Source of the DNA: Notolepis coatsorum
Taxonomy: Eukaryota > Chordata > Actinopteri > Aulopiformes > Paralepididae
DNA length: 64,000 nt
Direction of reading: 5' to 3'
NCBI GenBank assembly: GCA_963971535.1
Contig: OZ020589.1
Location: 91,370,136 to 91,434,135, forward strand
The notes under the pieces are model-generated. The model ran no database searches. It was given only the letters and a program-made list of their open reading frames with translations, and was not told the origin of the DNA. Made by a program: the position numbers and the translations under genes. Every line of letters begins with the position of its first letter. Position 1 is the stretch's first letter. Of this stretch, positions 38,154 through 49,001 are shown piece after piece.

Positions 38154-39164
38154 CACTAGCTAATCTACCTTGTTGTTGGCAGAAGGGCTTGTTGATAAAG
38201 TATATCCACTCCATGGCATTGTCCATCCAGCCTGTGTTGATGTCCATGCATGTCCCTCCACACTGCATCCATAATATAGCTTGTTAATAGCCAACAAGTA
38301 CTGTGAGTGCCTTTGTCCATGTCCGCCTCGAACAGCCTGCAAACTACCTGGTGTTCTATCGCCATGCTCTAAGACAAACTCTAACCTTAACCAACTTTGA
38401 AAGAGTGCCTAAGCCTAACCGTTGAAAGAACTTGCCATCACGCTCCAAGACAAATATCTGCATCACACAACACAACAACAGCATAAACTCACTTTGTTGA
38501 ACTCATGTTGCAAACTGCGGTTACGGAAAGTACCGCGTCGGCCAATCAGAGAGCTTTTAGACGCTCGGCTGCTTGCTAGGTCGCTTCAAACCAGCGCCCG
38601 AGTTCCATCATAATACATCATATTCAACGCACAGCGCGTGGCTGCGACGGATACAGCGATGAACCAGTGCACGGCGGGCACGCGCACTCCAGGCGCAATT
38701 GCGCCTAGCCCAGAGAGAAATACGGCGAGGAGAAATGCCTGCGGCTACGGTAATGAAAAGGTCTATATCAGACAGAATCGTCACTTCCTGTTCAGGAAAA
38801 CTATTATTAATCTTTGTAAAATTAAGTTATATTGTGCATTGGAAACACAAACATACTTAAAATGAGTAAATATTATTCATTTTAAACATGTTTATATTAT
38901 TTATAGGGCTATAAAACAAAAAACAAAGATAATTTTTCTTGTTCTACTCTCATATAACCAGGGGCCTGAAGGGGGGGCGGCGCCCGTGCGCCCCTAGTGG
39001 CGAGCCGCCACTGGTCAAGAAGCTAAGAAATTCCACAATAAGCCCTCAATTCAGAGCAGAACAGTATCCTAATGACTTTTATGCCTCCGGTGATAAGGTG
39101 TTTTGCTAATTCTGTCAACGTTCCGTGGACTGGACCCGCAAAAACACTTGCGACACTATTGTGA
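38092..39164. other. hAT-composite interior, unassigned
   Basis: Contains a (GA)n run at 38121-38147 and no convincing coding frame. Near 38960-39015 the sequence ggggcggcgcccgtgcgccc followed by agtggcgagccgccactgg looks like an end of another CAGTGGCGGCT-type hAT element, whose partner end I cannot find. Confidence 0.4.
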
Positions 39165-39253
39165 TTAAATAGCTATAACGTTAGGACATGATAGCTTCTA
39201 GCTAAATCTAGTGCACCCATCCATTTGTTTAATGCAAACGATTGTCATTACAC

Positions 39254-42200
39254 GGGCGGGCCATACTTTATTTTTTTTGGAAAATCAATCGAGTGGGGTG
39301 TCTAAAATATGTGTTTTTTTGTGGGGAATTCAAATATGGGATTATTTTTCTAATCGGATAACTCCTACCTACATTGTTTTGGATTTCAAAATGGCCGATT
39401 TGACCATTTTTCACCCCTTGGTCATACATGGATGCCAACATGAATCTGAAGGAAATCCTAACATGCAAGGTGTCTAAATGATGTGTTTCTTAATGGGGAA
39501 TTCAAATATGAGTTCATTTTTGGGATAGGATAACTCTAACCTACATCATTTTGGATTTCAAAATGGCCGATTTTACCATTTTTCACCCCTTGGCCATACA
39601 TGGATGCCAACATGTATCTGAAGGAAATCCTAACATGCAAGGTGTCTAAATGATGCGTTTCTTAATGGGGAATTCAAATATGAGGTAATTTTTGGGATAG
39701 GATAAATATAACCTGCATAATTTTGGATTTCAAAATGGCTGATTTTACCATTTGAACCCATTGGTATTGTATTACAAAATTGCAAAGATAAAAAATATAT
39801 GGGAAATCATTTATAATGACAAAGCCATCAAATGTATTAACAAGTGAACTGTATATAACTGGATACAACTCCAAATATCAATAATAATAATAATACTAAC
39901 AATAATAAATTGTATTTGTAATGCACACAAACACCTAAGTGCTAAATCTCGATCTCCTGACTTCTTGAACTTTGCCAGGTTCCAATATCTTGATTGGACT
40001 CATTCTTGGATGGCAAGATCTCCTACTGTACTGCTTTAGCCACCAACCTACAAACACAAACTTAAAGTCAACGTCAGCCATAAATAGGTGAGCTCTTTCC
40101 AGAACTACTCAGCAGAAACCTCTGTAACCATTTTAACAAACGTCTCAATGTATTGAGAAAATCCATGGGGCTCCATAAATCCTCTATCTTCTTAAAACAT
40201 TGGAAAGGCAGGATGGAAAAGAAGGCAGAGAAAAGGAGAAGGGGCAAAGAAGAAAGCTTTGCAGCAGCAGACAAGGTTGCCAGGAAGGATGTTGACAGCT
40301 TCCTTACAGTCCCTGAAGTTGAGCTCATTCCTGAAACTGACTCTTCAGCAAAGCTACGGAAAAATTATGATGAGATTCCAAACATCGCCCTTGCTAGTGT
40401 AAGGTATGGCATAGGTATAAGGCCAACTGCAGCTATAGCAACTGCAGCTCTGATTGATGCAGGACTCATCTTAGAAGATGACACAAGTAAAGTGATTGAT
40501 AAGAACAAGGTTAAGAGAGCACAAGAAAAGTTGATGCAAGAGCTGGGGGAAGAGTTTGAGGAGAAGTGCAGGGAGGAGGGGGGGATCTCCTGTATCCTCT
40601 TTGATGGGCGGATTGACATGACCAATGTGATGATGGAAGCTGAGGGCAGTGACCAATCTTTTCCTGCAAAGATCAAGGAAGAACACTATAGTGTTGCTAG
40701 TGAGCCTGGCAGCAACTATCTGTTCCACTTTACACCAGAGAAAGCAACTAAAGAGGAGTCCCATGCAGAGAAGATTGCTAAGGTCCTGTTTGCCTGGCTG
40801 AAAGAGAGAGGTTCTGATAAGACCTTGTGGGCCATTGGAGGAGACTCGACCAATGTCAACACTGGAGTGAAGGCAGGTGTAATGCGGAAGCTGGAGCTGC
40901 ACCTCGGGAGAAAGCTGGTCTGGTTGGTGTGCAACCTGCACACTGGTGAACTTCCACTGCGCCGTCTCATTGTTGAAGTTGATGGGGCTACTCTGTCAGA
41001 CAACAAATTGTCTGGGCCAATAGGACAGCTCCTTGATTCTGTTACAGACTTGGAGATCAATCCTAACTTCACCAGGATCTTTCTTGGCCCTCCGCTGATC
41101 AAGCTGCCTGAGAAGATCATTCAAGATCTCTCAACTGATCAACACTATGGCTATACGCTGGTCTGTGCAATCAGGGATGGAGTGCTTTCTGCAAGGCTGG
41201 CTCTGCTGGAGATTGGACCGGTAAACCACAGCCGCTGGCTCACCACAGCAAACAGACTCCTCAGGCTCTGGGTGTCAAAGCATCAACTTAAAAGAAAGAA
41301 CCTGAATAATCTACAATGCATTGTGGAATTCATCATTGGAGTGTATTATCCATGTTGGTTCAACATGAAGGTCAAGCACTCCTGGATCGAAGGGCCTAGG
41401 CACATCCTGTTTCAGCTGGACTGCCTCAAGTCTCAGAGGAAGGAGGTGCTGGATGTTGTGATGCCAACTGCCAATCCTCCAAACACTGCTGTGCTCTGAG
41501 GATCAAAAAGAGAGAATTGAGGGGGTGGAGAGAATCCTGGCCATCAGGGGAGAGGGGGGTCCAGACACTCAGCTGGGAGACTCCTGTGTCAGGATCAGAA
41601 GAACACCTCACATCAATAGTGACGCTTCCAGCATTGGTGGCTTAATCAGCTGGTCAGAAGATTTGTCAGAGCCACCTCTCACCTGCTCCCTAAGCACCTC
41701 CGAGGTGAAGAACTTAATCAACACCCCCATGGAGGTTCTCGACTGGCCTTGCCACACACAAAGCATCGAGAGGGTTGTTAAAATGGTGACTGAGGCCTCT
41801 GCTAAGTACTTTTCACAAGAAAAAAGGGATGGGGGGATCAGGGCTCAGGAGACCAGCAGGAGGCTGATGTCCAAGAATGAATCCAAGCAGGACTTGTGCA
41901 ACCTGATCAAATTTAAGAAGATAGAGGATTGATGGAGCCCCATGGATTTTCTCAATACATTGAGACGTTTGTTAAAATGGTTACAGAGGTTTCTGCTGAG
42001 TAGTTCTGGAAAGAGCTCACCTATTTATGGCTGACGTTGACTTTAAGTTTGTGTTTGTAGGTTGGTGGCTAAAGCAGTACAGTAGGAGATCTTGCCATCC
42101 AAGAATGAGTCCAATCAAGATATTGGAACCTGGCAAAGTTCAAGAAGTCAGGAGATCGAGATTTAGCACTTAGGTGTTTGTGTGCATTACAAATACAATT

Positions 42201-42851
42201 TATTATTGTTAGTATTATTATTATTGATCTTTGGAGTTGTATCCAGTTATATACAGTTCACTTGTTAATAAATTTGATGGCTTTGTCATTATAAATGATT
42301 TCCCATATATTTTTTATCTTTGCAATTTTGTAATACAATACCAATGGGTTCAAATGGTAAAATCAGCCATTTTGAAATCCAAAATTATGCAGGTTATATT
42401 TATCCTATCCCAAAAATTACCTCATATTTGAATTCCCCATTAAGAAACACATAATTTAGACACCTTGCATGTTAGGATTTCCTTCAGATTCATGTTGGCA
42501 TCCATGTATGGCCAAGGGGTGAAAAATGGTAAAATCTGCCATTTTGAAATCCAAAATGATGTAGGTTAGAGTTATCCTATCCCAAAAATGAACTCATATT
42601 TGAATTCCCCATTAAGAAACGCATCATTTAGACACATTGCATGTTAGGATTTCCTTCAGATTCATGTTGGCATCCATGTATGGCCAAGGGGTGAAAAATT
42701 GTCAAATCGGCCATTTTGAAATCCAAAACAATGTAGGTAGGAGTTATCCGATTAGAAAAATAATCCCATATTTGAATTCCCCACAAAAAAACACATATTT
42801 TAGACACCCCACTCGATTGATTTTCCAAAAAAAAAAAAGTATGGCCCGCCC
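39254..42851 (+). mobile_element. DNA transposon with ~0.94 kb terminal inverted repeats, family not recognised
   Basis: The 3598 bp element begins GGGCGGGCCATAC and ends with its complement. The left arm 39254-40196 and right arm 41911-42851 are inverted copies. The flanks are cattacac (39246-39253) and tattacac (42852-42859), so the duplication is 7 bp, or 8 bp with one mismatch. Within each arm, blocks such as ttcaaaatggccgattt and gcatgttaggatttccttc recur two or three times as sub-repeats. The central coding region is described separately. Confidence 0.88.
40153..41932 (+). pseudogene. Putative DDE-type transposase of an unassigned family, frameshifted
   Basis: Frame 1 (40153-41499, 448 residues) is Lys/Arg-rich at the N-terminus, then has ISCILFDGRIDM (candidate first Asp, near residue 149), AIGGDSTNVNTG (candidate second Asp, near 230) and VCNLHTGELPLRRL. 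Frame 2 (from 41462 to 41932) continues with WPCHTQSIERVVKMVTEAS, whose Glu is a candidate third acidic residue. I recall a similar block order in unnamed proteins of many animals. A frame change near 41480-41500 separates the parts. Both ends of the coding region lie inside the inverted repeats. The transposase role is inferred from this context; the start codon is uncertain. Confidence 0.6.
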
Positions 42852-43723
42852 TATTACACACTGTCCTTTATAAACTAAATACACTTAAATAGCTATGTAA
42901 CGTTATAGGACTATAGATGGAAATGATAGCTTCTAGAAGTTCTAGCTAAATCTGGTGCACCCATCCATTTGTTTAATGCAAACGATTGTCATTATACACT
43001 GCCCTTTATAATCTAAATAAACTTAAATAGCTATGAAACGTTACAGTACATAGGACTATAGATGGAAATGATAGCTTCTTGCTAAATCTGGTGCACTCAT
43101 CCATTTGTTTAATGCAAACGATTGTCATTATACACTGCCCTTTATAATCTAAATAAACTTAAATAGCTATGAAACGTTACAGTACATAGGACTATAGATG
43201 GAAATGATAGCTTCTTGCTAAATCTAGTGCACCCATCCATTTGTTTAATGCAAACGATTGTCATTATACACTGTCCTTTATAAACGAAATAAACTAAACT
43301 AAAGGTGCCTAAATTATGCATTACTATATTTCATCACAATATAATAGATATAGCTAGGTTACTGACATTGTGATAATGTCAGTAGTAGCTAGCTGTATCT
43401 ATTGTTTACACTTGAAATATGTATTTTTATTTTGTCACAATATTAATTGAAAAATATTGTGTAAAATTGAACTGTATTTCTGAGTTGCAGCACTTAAAAA
43501 CATTAAATGGACTGTTATATCTTATTCAATTGTGGACATTTATTCATTCCCACTTATTAGACACTATTTCTGATGGTAAAATGAGCATAAAAAGCAAAAT
43601 ACAGAATTCTGAAATATTAAAACGGAAAAAATTGAATTTGGGGAAAAATAAAATGGAATTTGGAAAATAATAAAACGGATTTCATATGGCTCTAGTGTAG
43701 TGTATCTTGTAGACCAGGCCCTG

Positions 43724-43981
43724 CAGCTGCTCCATAGACAATGAATTGGGAAAGATGACTGAGAACAACTAGGGCTAGGCCCTACCGAGATAGTGTTTTG
43801 AGATATGGATGGACTATCGACTATCATCGATTTGAAAAAGGAGGCTTTGGACTGTCCGTGGTGAGTTTTTGGAGAAGATTGGAATAGATTAAGTGCTTCC
43901 AGACAGGTTGCTACCATTTTTTGAGCTAACCACTTCCTGACTCGTATACAGTCCCTGTAGCATAGAGTCGGGTTCACATGG
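43724..43981. other. Unassigned spacer
   Basis: Lies between two L2-like fragments. It contains gaacaactagggctaggcc and atcgactatcatcgattt, possibly an old DNA-transposon end. A minus-strand frame crosses it but has no recognisable domain. Confidence 0.4.
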
Positions 43982-44625
43982 CTGATTGATTGATTGAAAA
44001 CTTTATTAACAAATTGCAGAATGGGTACAATACAGTACGGCTCAATACAAACAATTGTTAAGGGGATGCAGACCAGAAAAATACTTTTGTCTTGTTTACA
44101 TCAGGGTCCCCCATTTTCAATTCATCAAGACATTTATGACATACATGATGACATACAGATATACAGTACTGTTTTATCCTGACATTTATGACATACAATA
44201 TATACAAATATACAGTACTGTTTGAGAGAAAGAGATCATACACAAATATATATATACATTCGAGGGGGAAGACATTTTGGAATTCACTGACCTTTGGGAA
44301 GTATTTCGACATGTACATGGGTATCTTAGTGGTGTAGTGTATCTTGTAGACCAGGCCCATTGCAAATTTCTGTACTCTACTGTCGTCTACTCTAAGCCAT
44401 CCTAGGTTGTCAAAATGGCCAGGGGTGAGGTGGGTTTTAAGAGTAAGGTCAAGCAGTAGTCTGACCAGTTTGTTTTGTGATGTTTTTAGTCTTGTTTTTA
44501 GGGCCTTTGAGGTGCTTTGGTACCATGAGGTGCAAGCCTAGTCGTAGTACCCTTGTATGAGTGCTCCTGTTAGCGTCTTTAAGGTATTCTTGTTGACCAG
44601 AGAGGCGATCCGGTAGATCGAGATC
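43982..44625 (-). mobile_element. L2-like LINE fragment C
   Basis: It starts with ctgattgattgattg (tail) and matches copy A through the 3' UTR, then, after a deletion around 44275, through the RT C-terminal region (aagccatcctaggttgtcaa, ggtaccatgaggtgcaag). It is 5' truncated near 44625. All frames are short and broken. Confidence 0.85.
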
Positions 44626-45139
44626 CGGCTACCATAGGGGTTGCTCTCTATGGTCACTAACTTGCAGTTCAATTACTACTATTTGTTATTTTGTTTTAGT
44701 GTTGCAGCTGTTGTAATTACATGGTTTTGTTCTTCCACACTATTAACTTCTGTAGCACAATACAGGCACATGTAGAGAGAGTGGTGTGTATCACAAACCC
44801 CCACCAAGCTTTCACTTTGAAATGCCCTGACCTCCCCACATGCTTTTACGTAGGAAGCAACGTCACAAGGAAAATAAGATCAGCCAGGTATTGTGCCACA
44901 AAAGTTAATATTGTGGAAAAACTAGACCATTAATCACGAAATTACAACAGAGGGGTTATCAAAGTGAAGCAGGCTATTCTTGGTCCTTGCTCCACAATGG
45001 TGGAACGAATTCCCCACCACAGTCAGGGCAGCTGAAACCCGGCTAATTTTCAGCTGTCGATTAAACACATCTCTTCAAATGATAATTAAAAAAACAAACC
45101 TTCTTACTGTCTTTTACTATTATGTACCTTACTACTCAG
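44626..45139. other. Unassigned intronic spacer
   Basis: No feature recognised. Short frames (44721-44933 and 44980-45174) have no motif. The second includes WWNEFPTTVRAAETRLIFS, which resembles the C-terminus of LINE RT proteins (LWNSLP...); it may be a plus-strand LINE end leading into the AAT tract at 45140. Confidence 0.35.
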
Positions 45140-45480
45140 AGTGTAATAATAATAATAATAAACTTTTTGTATAGCACCTTTCATACCGAAAGGTCAAAGT
45201 GCTTCACAACAGAACAAAGACAGGCATAAAATGAGCACATAAAGTGCAGACATATAAAATCACAGTTTTTCACATTAGGATCTAACATCCCAACAGGCCA
45301 CCTTGTTTATGGTTTGATTCAGTTTTAAATAGACAATCATAAAAATAGTAAGATAAAATAGACAAGAGTAAAATAGTGCAATATTAGTGCAGTGCAATAA
45401 AATAGTAGAATATAATAGAATAGACATAAAATTAGCACAAAGTGCAGACATAAAATCAGTTTTTTACAGTGCAATAAAAT
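45140..45480. mobile_element. Probable non-LTR retrotransposon 3' end
   Basis: The stretch (aat)n followed by aaactttttgtatagcacct and ttcataccgaaaggtcaaag is of a type found at LINE 3' ends in fish, here probably in minus orientation. The following 250 bp contain diverged duplications of aaaatagtgcaatattagtg. No coding sequence is present. Confidence 0.4.
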
Positions 45481-45603
45481 AGTTAGGGATTACTGTTTAA
45501 CAGTTAAAAGTCATCTTTACCTTCTCTGTTTAACACTCAAGTTCGACACTATTTGACGAACAATGCCACTGACCATTAGCTGCCAGAGGTGTACCCTTTC
45601 TGC

Positions 45604-45660
45604 TGACTTGTTCACAATTTGTAAGTCGTTTTGGATAAAAGAGTTGGCTAAATGACAGAA
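45604..45660. repeat. Teleost-type interspersed repeat tail
   Basis: The stretch gtaagtcgttttggataaaa followed by gagttggctaaatgac closely resembles a motif (usually gcgtctgctaaatg) that is very common in teleost genomes as a SINE/LINE tail. It is used here as a lineage hint. The boundaries of the parent element are not clear. Confidence 0.55.
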
Positions 45661-45937
45661 CTAAATCTAGGCCTAAATGTAAATGTACAACAGCTGCAAC
45701 AAGACACAAAGTAGTATTAATTTCACAGCAAATTAGAGCAAACGCAGAGCAACCCCTATGGGCGCCACAAGGAACGAGCCAAGCTAGCACCACCGGTGAG
45801 CCAAGTCGATGGTTTAGGCATAGTGTTCGTCCAAATTTCAAAACACTATTGTATGATGTGTTTAGATGGAATTCAGGATTTGTGGTATGAGATATTTTAA
45901 TACCGATGTTGAAATTAATATCAGAAAGAATAGGAGA

Positions 45938-46379
45938 TGCTGGCGGCTGGGTGGCACAGCAGACATTGCGCTCGTCACCAACGCAAGAGACACCGGGTTC
46001 GAATCCGGCTGTCGGCGTTGCCTCCGGCTTGGGCCGGCCGTCATACTAACTCAATTGGCAGAGTTAGCGGGTGGAAGTTGATGGGTGGTAATCTGGACGT
46101 TGTGGACAGCGACTCCTACAGGTCGGTTGGGGGACTCCTGCACAGCAGAGACAGGAAATGGCGGGGGTAGTGTGAGCCTCCCACACGTGACACCTCGCCA
46201 ATGAGAGTCCACGCTGGCAGGTGAAAAGATGTGACAGGCTGCCTCCTTGTGTATCGTAGGGGACACGTGATGTAAGGATGTATGCGAGCAACGTTCAAGA
46301 CAGGGGAGGGAAGAATTGGCACAGCGAAATTGAGATGGGAGAAAAATAGAAAAAGAGGAGAAAAAAAGTGGATAAAAAA
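45938..46379 (+). mobile_element. tRNA-derived SINE, copy 3
   Basis: The flanks are agaaagaataggaga (45923-45937) and agaaagattaggaga (46380-46394), a 15 bp duplication with one mismatch. The head has GGCTGGGTGGCACAGCAG and GGGTTCGAATCC. The body has cgactcctacaggtcggttg and the tail is A-rich. It resembles copies 1 and 2. Confidence 0.9.
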
Positions 46380-46394
46380 AGAAAGATTAGGAGA

Positions 46395-46905
46395 CAATTT
46401 CTATAGTTCAATAGGATTGTTTATTATAATATGGATCCATACAGTTAGTAGAATAAAATGATACGAGGGCGAGGAGTGATAAGGGTGGAAGAGGAGAGAG
46501 AGAGAGAGCGGAAGCAGGGAGCAGGGGAGAGAGAATGGTGGAAGAGAAGAGGGAAATGTACATTCGTCCCATTACTCTAGTCCGAGTCCAAGTCATCAAG
46601 GTTGAGTCCACTTCACTCTGGCAGTCAAAGAGCTGACATACAAATAAAAAAAGGTCTACATTAAACATAAATGACACAGCGGTCACCATTTCAAAGGGAG
46701 TTTATTTACTTTGTGACACAATAGCCAAACAAATGCACTAGCCATCAATATCTTATGCCAAATGATTAGGGCATATTACAAAAAGAAAAACGAAATATTC
46801 TTTTGTATTTATCAATTAACAAGTCAGAGTCCTCGTCTGCACCTTCCGAGTCTGAATGTAGTCAATGCTCAAGTCCGAGTCATCAGTGCTCAAGTCCAAG
46901 TTGAG
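46395..46905. other. Unassigned spacer with fish-type low-complexity repeat
   Basis: Contains purine-rich gagagagaga near 46494, and phrases built on gtccgagtc/caagtcc (46570-46600 and 46850-46905) that resemble a fish interspersed repeat, perhaps two pieces of one. No coding frame is supported. Confidence 0.35.
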
Positions 46906-47060
46906 TCACAAGTGCTGAAAATCAGTCTCTGCCTCTCGGTCACGTACTGTAAGGTGCCCTTGCGAATGGCAATGTTGTGTAGCATAGTTAGAGTGACTGC
47001 ACAGCACTTTGATGGAAAGAAGTGTTTGGCCACATTCCTTCCTACCCCCATGGTTCCTGT
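46906..47060 (-). pseudogene. Possible Harbinger transposase C-terminal remnant
   Basis: One minus frame reads KCCAVTLTMLHNIAIRKGT. It resembles the C-terminal ACxxLHNIA motif of HARBI1-like transposases. The stretch before it (about 47060-47140) is proline/glycine-rich and not recognisable. The match is short, so this is tentative; no terminal repeats were found around it. Confidence 0.35.
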
Positions 47061-47149
47061 GACCCCCACCCCTTCCAGTTTTGTAAAAATGTTTCAAGAT
47101 CCGGTGATGGGGTCTCTCTGTCTGTGGTGTCATAGCTAAGCACCTCATT

Positions 47150-47544
47150 GAGAGTCATCCAGCCTAACTCTTACTATTTTGTATTGATACTTTGATTGAG
47201 TTAATAAATCGTATTAACCAGGTCTCTTTTGACTGAACTCTAGGTTTTTGAGGGTGCTCAGATTTATTTTAATCACCAAAAGTGCTTGTTTGTGCCACTG
47301 AAACAGAAATATCGCTCTCTGAAATTCTGCAAGGTGCAAGTTGTTGCAGGAAGACAACACTGGTCACCTGTGGAGCATGAGAGAGCACCACAAAAATGTT
47401 GTTGCGTTAAAAGCGAGCTTTATCTGAAAGCTGACATTAACATTCCACAAGCCTTTTCTGACTGAATTAATATCATTGTACTGGTTCTTTAATTCCATAA
47501 ATATTGTGCTGTCAAAACAGTATTATGTGTATGTAGTAGTTTTT
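47150..47544. other. Unassigned intronic spacer
   Basis: No gene, terminal repeat or tandem structure recognised. AT-rich, single copy in this window. Confidence 0.4.
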
Positions 47545-47862
47545 ACTAGTAGTAGTAGTTTTATTCAGTCATCACACACAATACAATATTGGCAGTGACT
47601 GAAAAGGTACAGGCTGAAGCATAATGCATGTTTGTCCTATATTCTTAACAAATTAAGACTCCAAAACAGAACATCTTCAAAAATAGCTATACAAACAATT
47701 TCTTTGAAAACCAAAAGCAAATTACTCATTCTTAAATGTATATCAGCATTGTTCTACAAGTTAACCCCAACAATAGAAATACATCTCCTTTTAATCCCTT
47801 TCTTATAATATTTACCTACCTTGTCAACCAGGAAATGCCCAAGAGAAAGTTGTATACTTGTA
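47545..47862 (-). mobile_element. Probable LINE 3' end, tag-repeat tail
   Basis: The sequence tagtagtagttttattcagt, followed by catcacacacaatacaat and ggtacaggctgaagcataat, looks like the reversed 3' end of a fish LINE with a (cta)n tail. There is no coding capacity in the window and the left part is lost at the hAT element. Assignment is from memory of similar tails only. Confidence 0.4.
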
Positions 47863-48095
47863 GTTGAAAATGGGCTGCACGATTCTTGCTCAAATGTGAA
47901 TCACGATTTTTCTCTCTAAGAATTGAGATCACGATTATAGGTTGGGATGTCCTGATAATTATTTTTTTTTGCTCCCGATCCGATCCCGATCATGTGATTT
48001 TGAGTATCTACCGATACCGATCTTTCCCGATCCGATCTAAAAATATATATATAATACAAAAAAAAAGTAAATAAATTACTTATTTAAAAAAAAAA

Positions 48096-48520
48096 AAAAA
48101 TGTATCTCAATTTCGCCTCACCAATTCTTATTTCAATTCTCCCCTCCCCTGTCTCGAACGTTGCTAGACTATGCCTCCCACTAGTCGGCTGCAGTGAGGA
48201 CCAAGCCTTGCATCACGTGTCCCCTCCGGTACACGAGGAGGCAGCTGTCGCATCTTTTCACCTGAACAGCGCGATCTCTCAGTGGCAAGGAGCGGTGGGA
48301 GGCTCACGCTGCCCCCGATACCTCCTGATTCTGCTGTACAGGCGCACCAACCGACCTGTAGGAGTCGCTGTCCACAACATCCAATCCCCACCCACTGGCT
48401 TTCCCACCCCTAACACTGCCAATTGTGTTAGTATAAACGACCAGCCAAGCCAGTAGCAACGCCGAGAGCTGGGCTCGAACCCAGCATCTCCTGCGTTAGT
48501 GGCGAGTGCCTTGCCTTAGT
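48096..48520 (-). mobile_element. tRNA-derived SINE, copy 4
   Basis: Minus-strand copy. The A-rich tail is at the left (poly-A at 48085-48098). The body complement contains gacctgtaggagtcgctgtc and the B-box complement is near gggctcgaacccagc (48472-48486). The head appears truncated beyond about 48520. No clear duplication was found. Confidence 0.85.
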
Positions 48521-49001
48521 AACCGACTTGACAAATTTGTCAGAATCTGGCGAAGCGAGACTGTTGCCTCAATAGTCCCTCGAGGGACTCGAGGTGGCTC
48601 ACATTACATTCACCCTGTGAAAAGTTAACTTCATTCAAACATTGGCATTGCAACCGGAGTAATCTAAAAACTGAATGATGATATGCAATTTAAAACCAAA
48701 ACTAAGGCCTCAGTATGAGTTTAAGACGTGAACATGGTCATGTTTCTTGAATATAAAAAAAAAAAATCCAGATTTTTTTTTTCCGGTCCCGATTTTCAGA
48801 AAATCATGTGATTACAGCGCATGCGCACGGAGCGATGTATCCTCTCTCCCTCTCTCTCTCCACGGTAGGCTTGGGCGGTATGACGGTATTACGGTATACC
48901 AGGGTATTTAGAAATCCCGACGGTATTGAAAATTAATACCGTCACCGTCAAAATCACAGATGCGCTTCAGTTTGAAACGGAGTTTTGAGTGTAGTGCACA
49001 C

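Larger units (their letters stand above)
39165..43310. repeat. ~135 bp minisatellite, split by a transposon
   Basis: One unit (39165-39253) lies left of the 39254-42851 transposon. About three and a half units (42860-43310) lie right of it, starting near 42862, 43001, 43137 and 43270. Each unit contains aaatagctat, gatagcttct, atccatttgtttaatgcaaa and gattgtcattatacac. The intact units show what the transposon target looked like. Confidence 0.85.
37245..43694. mobile_element. hAT-like 6.45 kb composite element
   Basis: Perfect inverted ends TAGAGCCATATGAAATCCG at 37245-37263 and 43676-43694 are flanked by the 8 bp duplication gtgtagtg (37237-37244 and 43695-43702). The 8 bp size points to hAT. 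Inside are an L2 tail (37954-38091), a ~135 bp minisatellite and the 39254-42851 transposon; the remainder has no transposase I recognise. At 37720-37800 there are CT- and CA-rich stretches. It is probably a non-autonomous hAT enlarged by later insertions. Confidence 0.85.
36647..43723 (-). mobile_element. L2-like LINE fragment B, split by a hAT-like element
   Basis: The pieces are 36647-37244 and 43695-43723, minus strand. It starts with gattgattgaa (tail) and matches copy A through gcattgttgtggcat to the hit point in tggtgtagtgtatcttgt. It is 5' truncated after accaggccc. It encodes only a broken piece of the RT C-terminus. The sequence allows the hAT target duplication to be read exactly. 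Confidence 0.85.
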
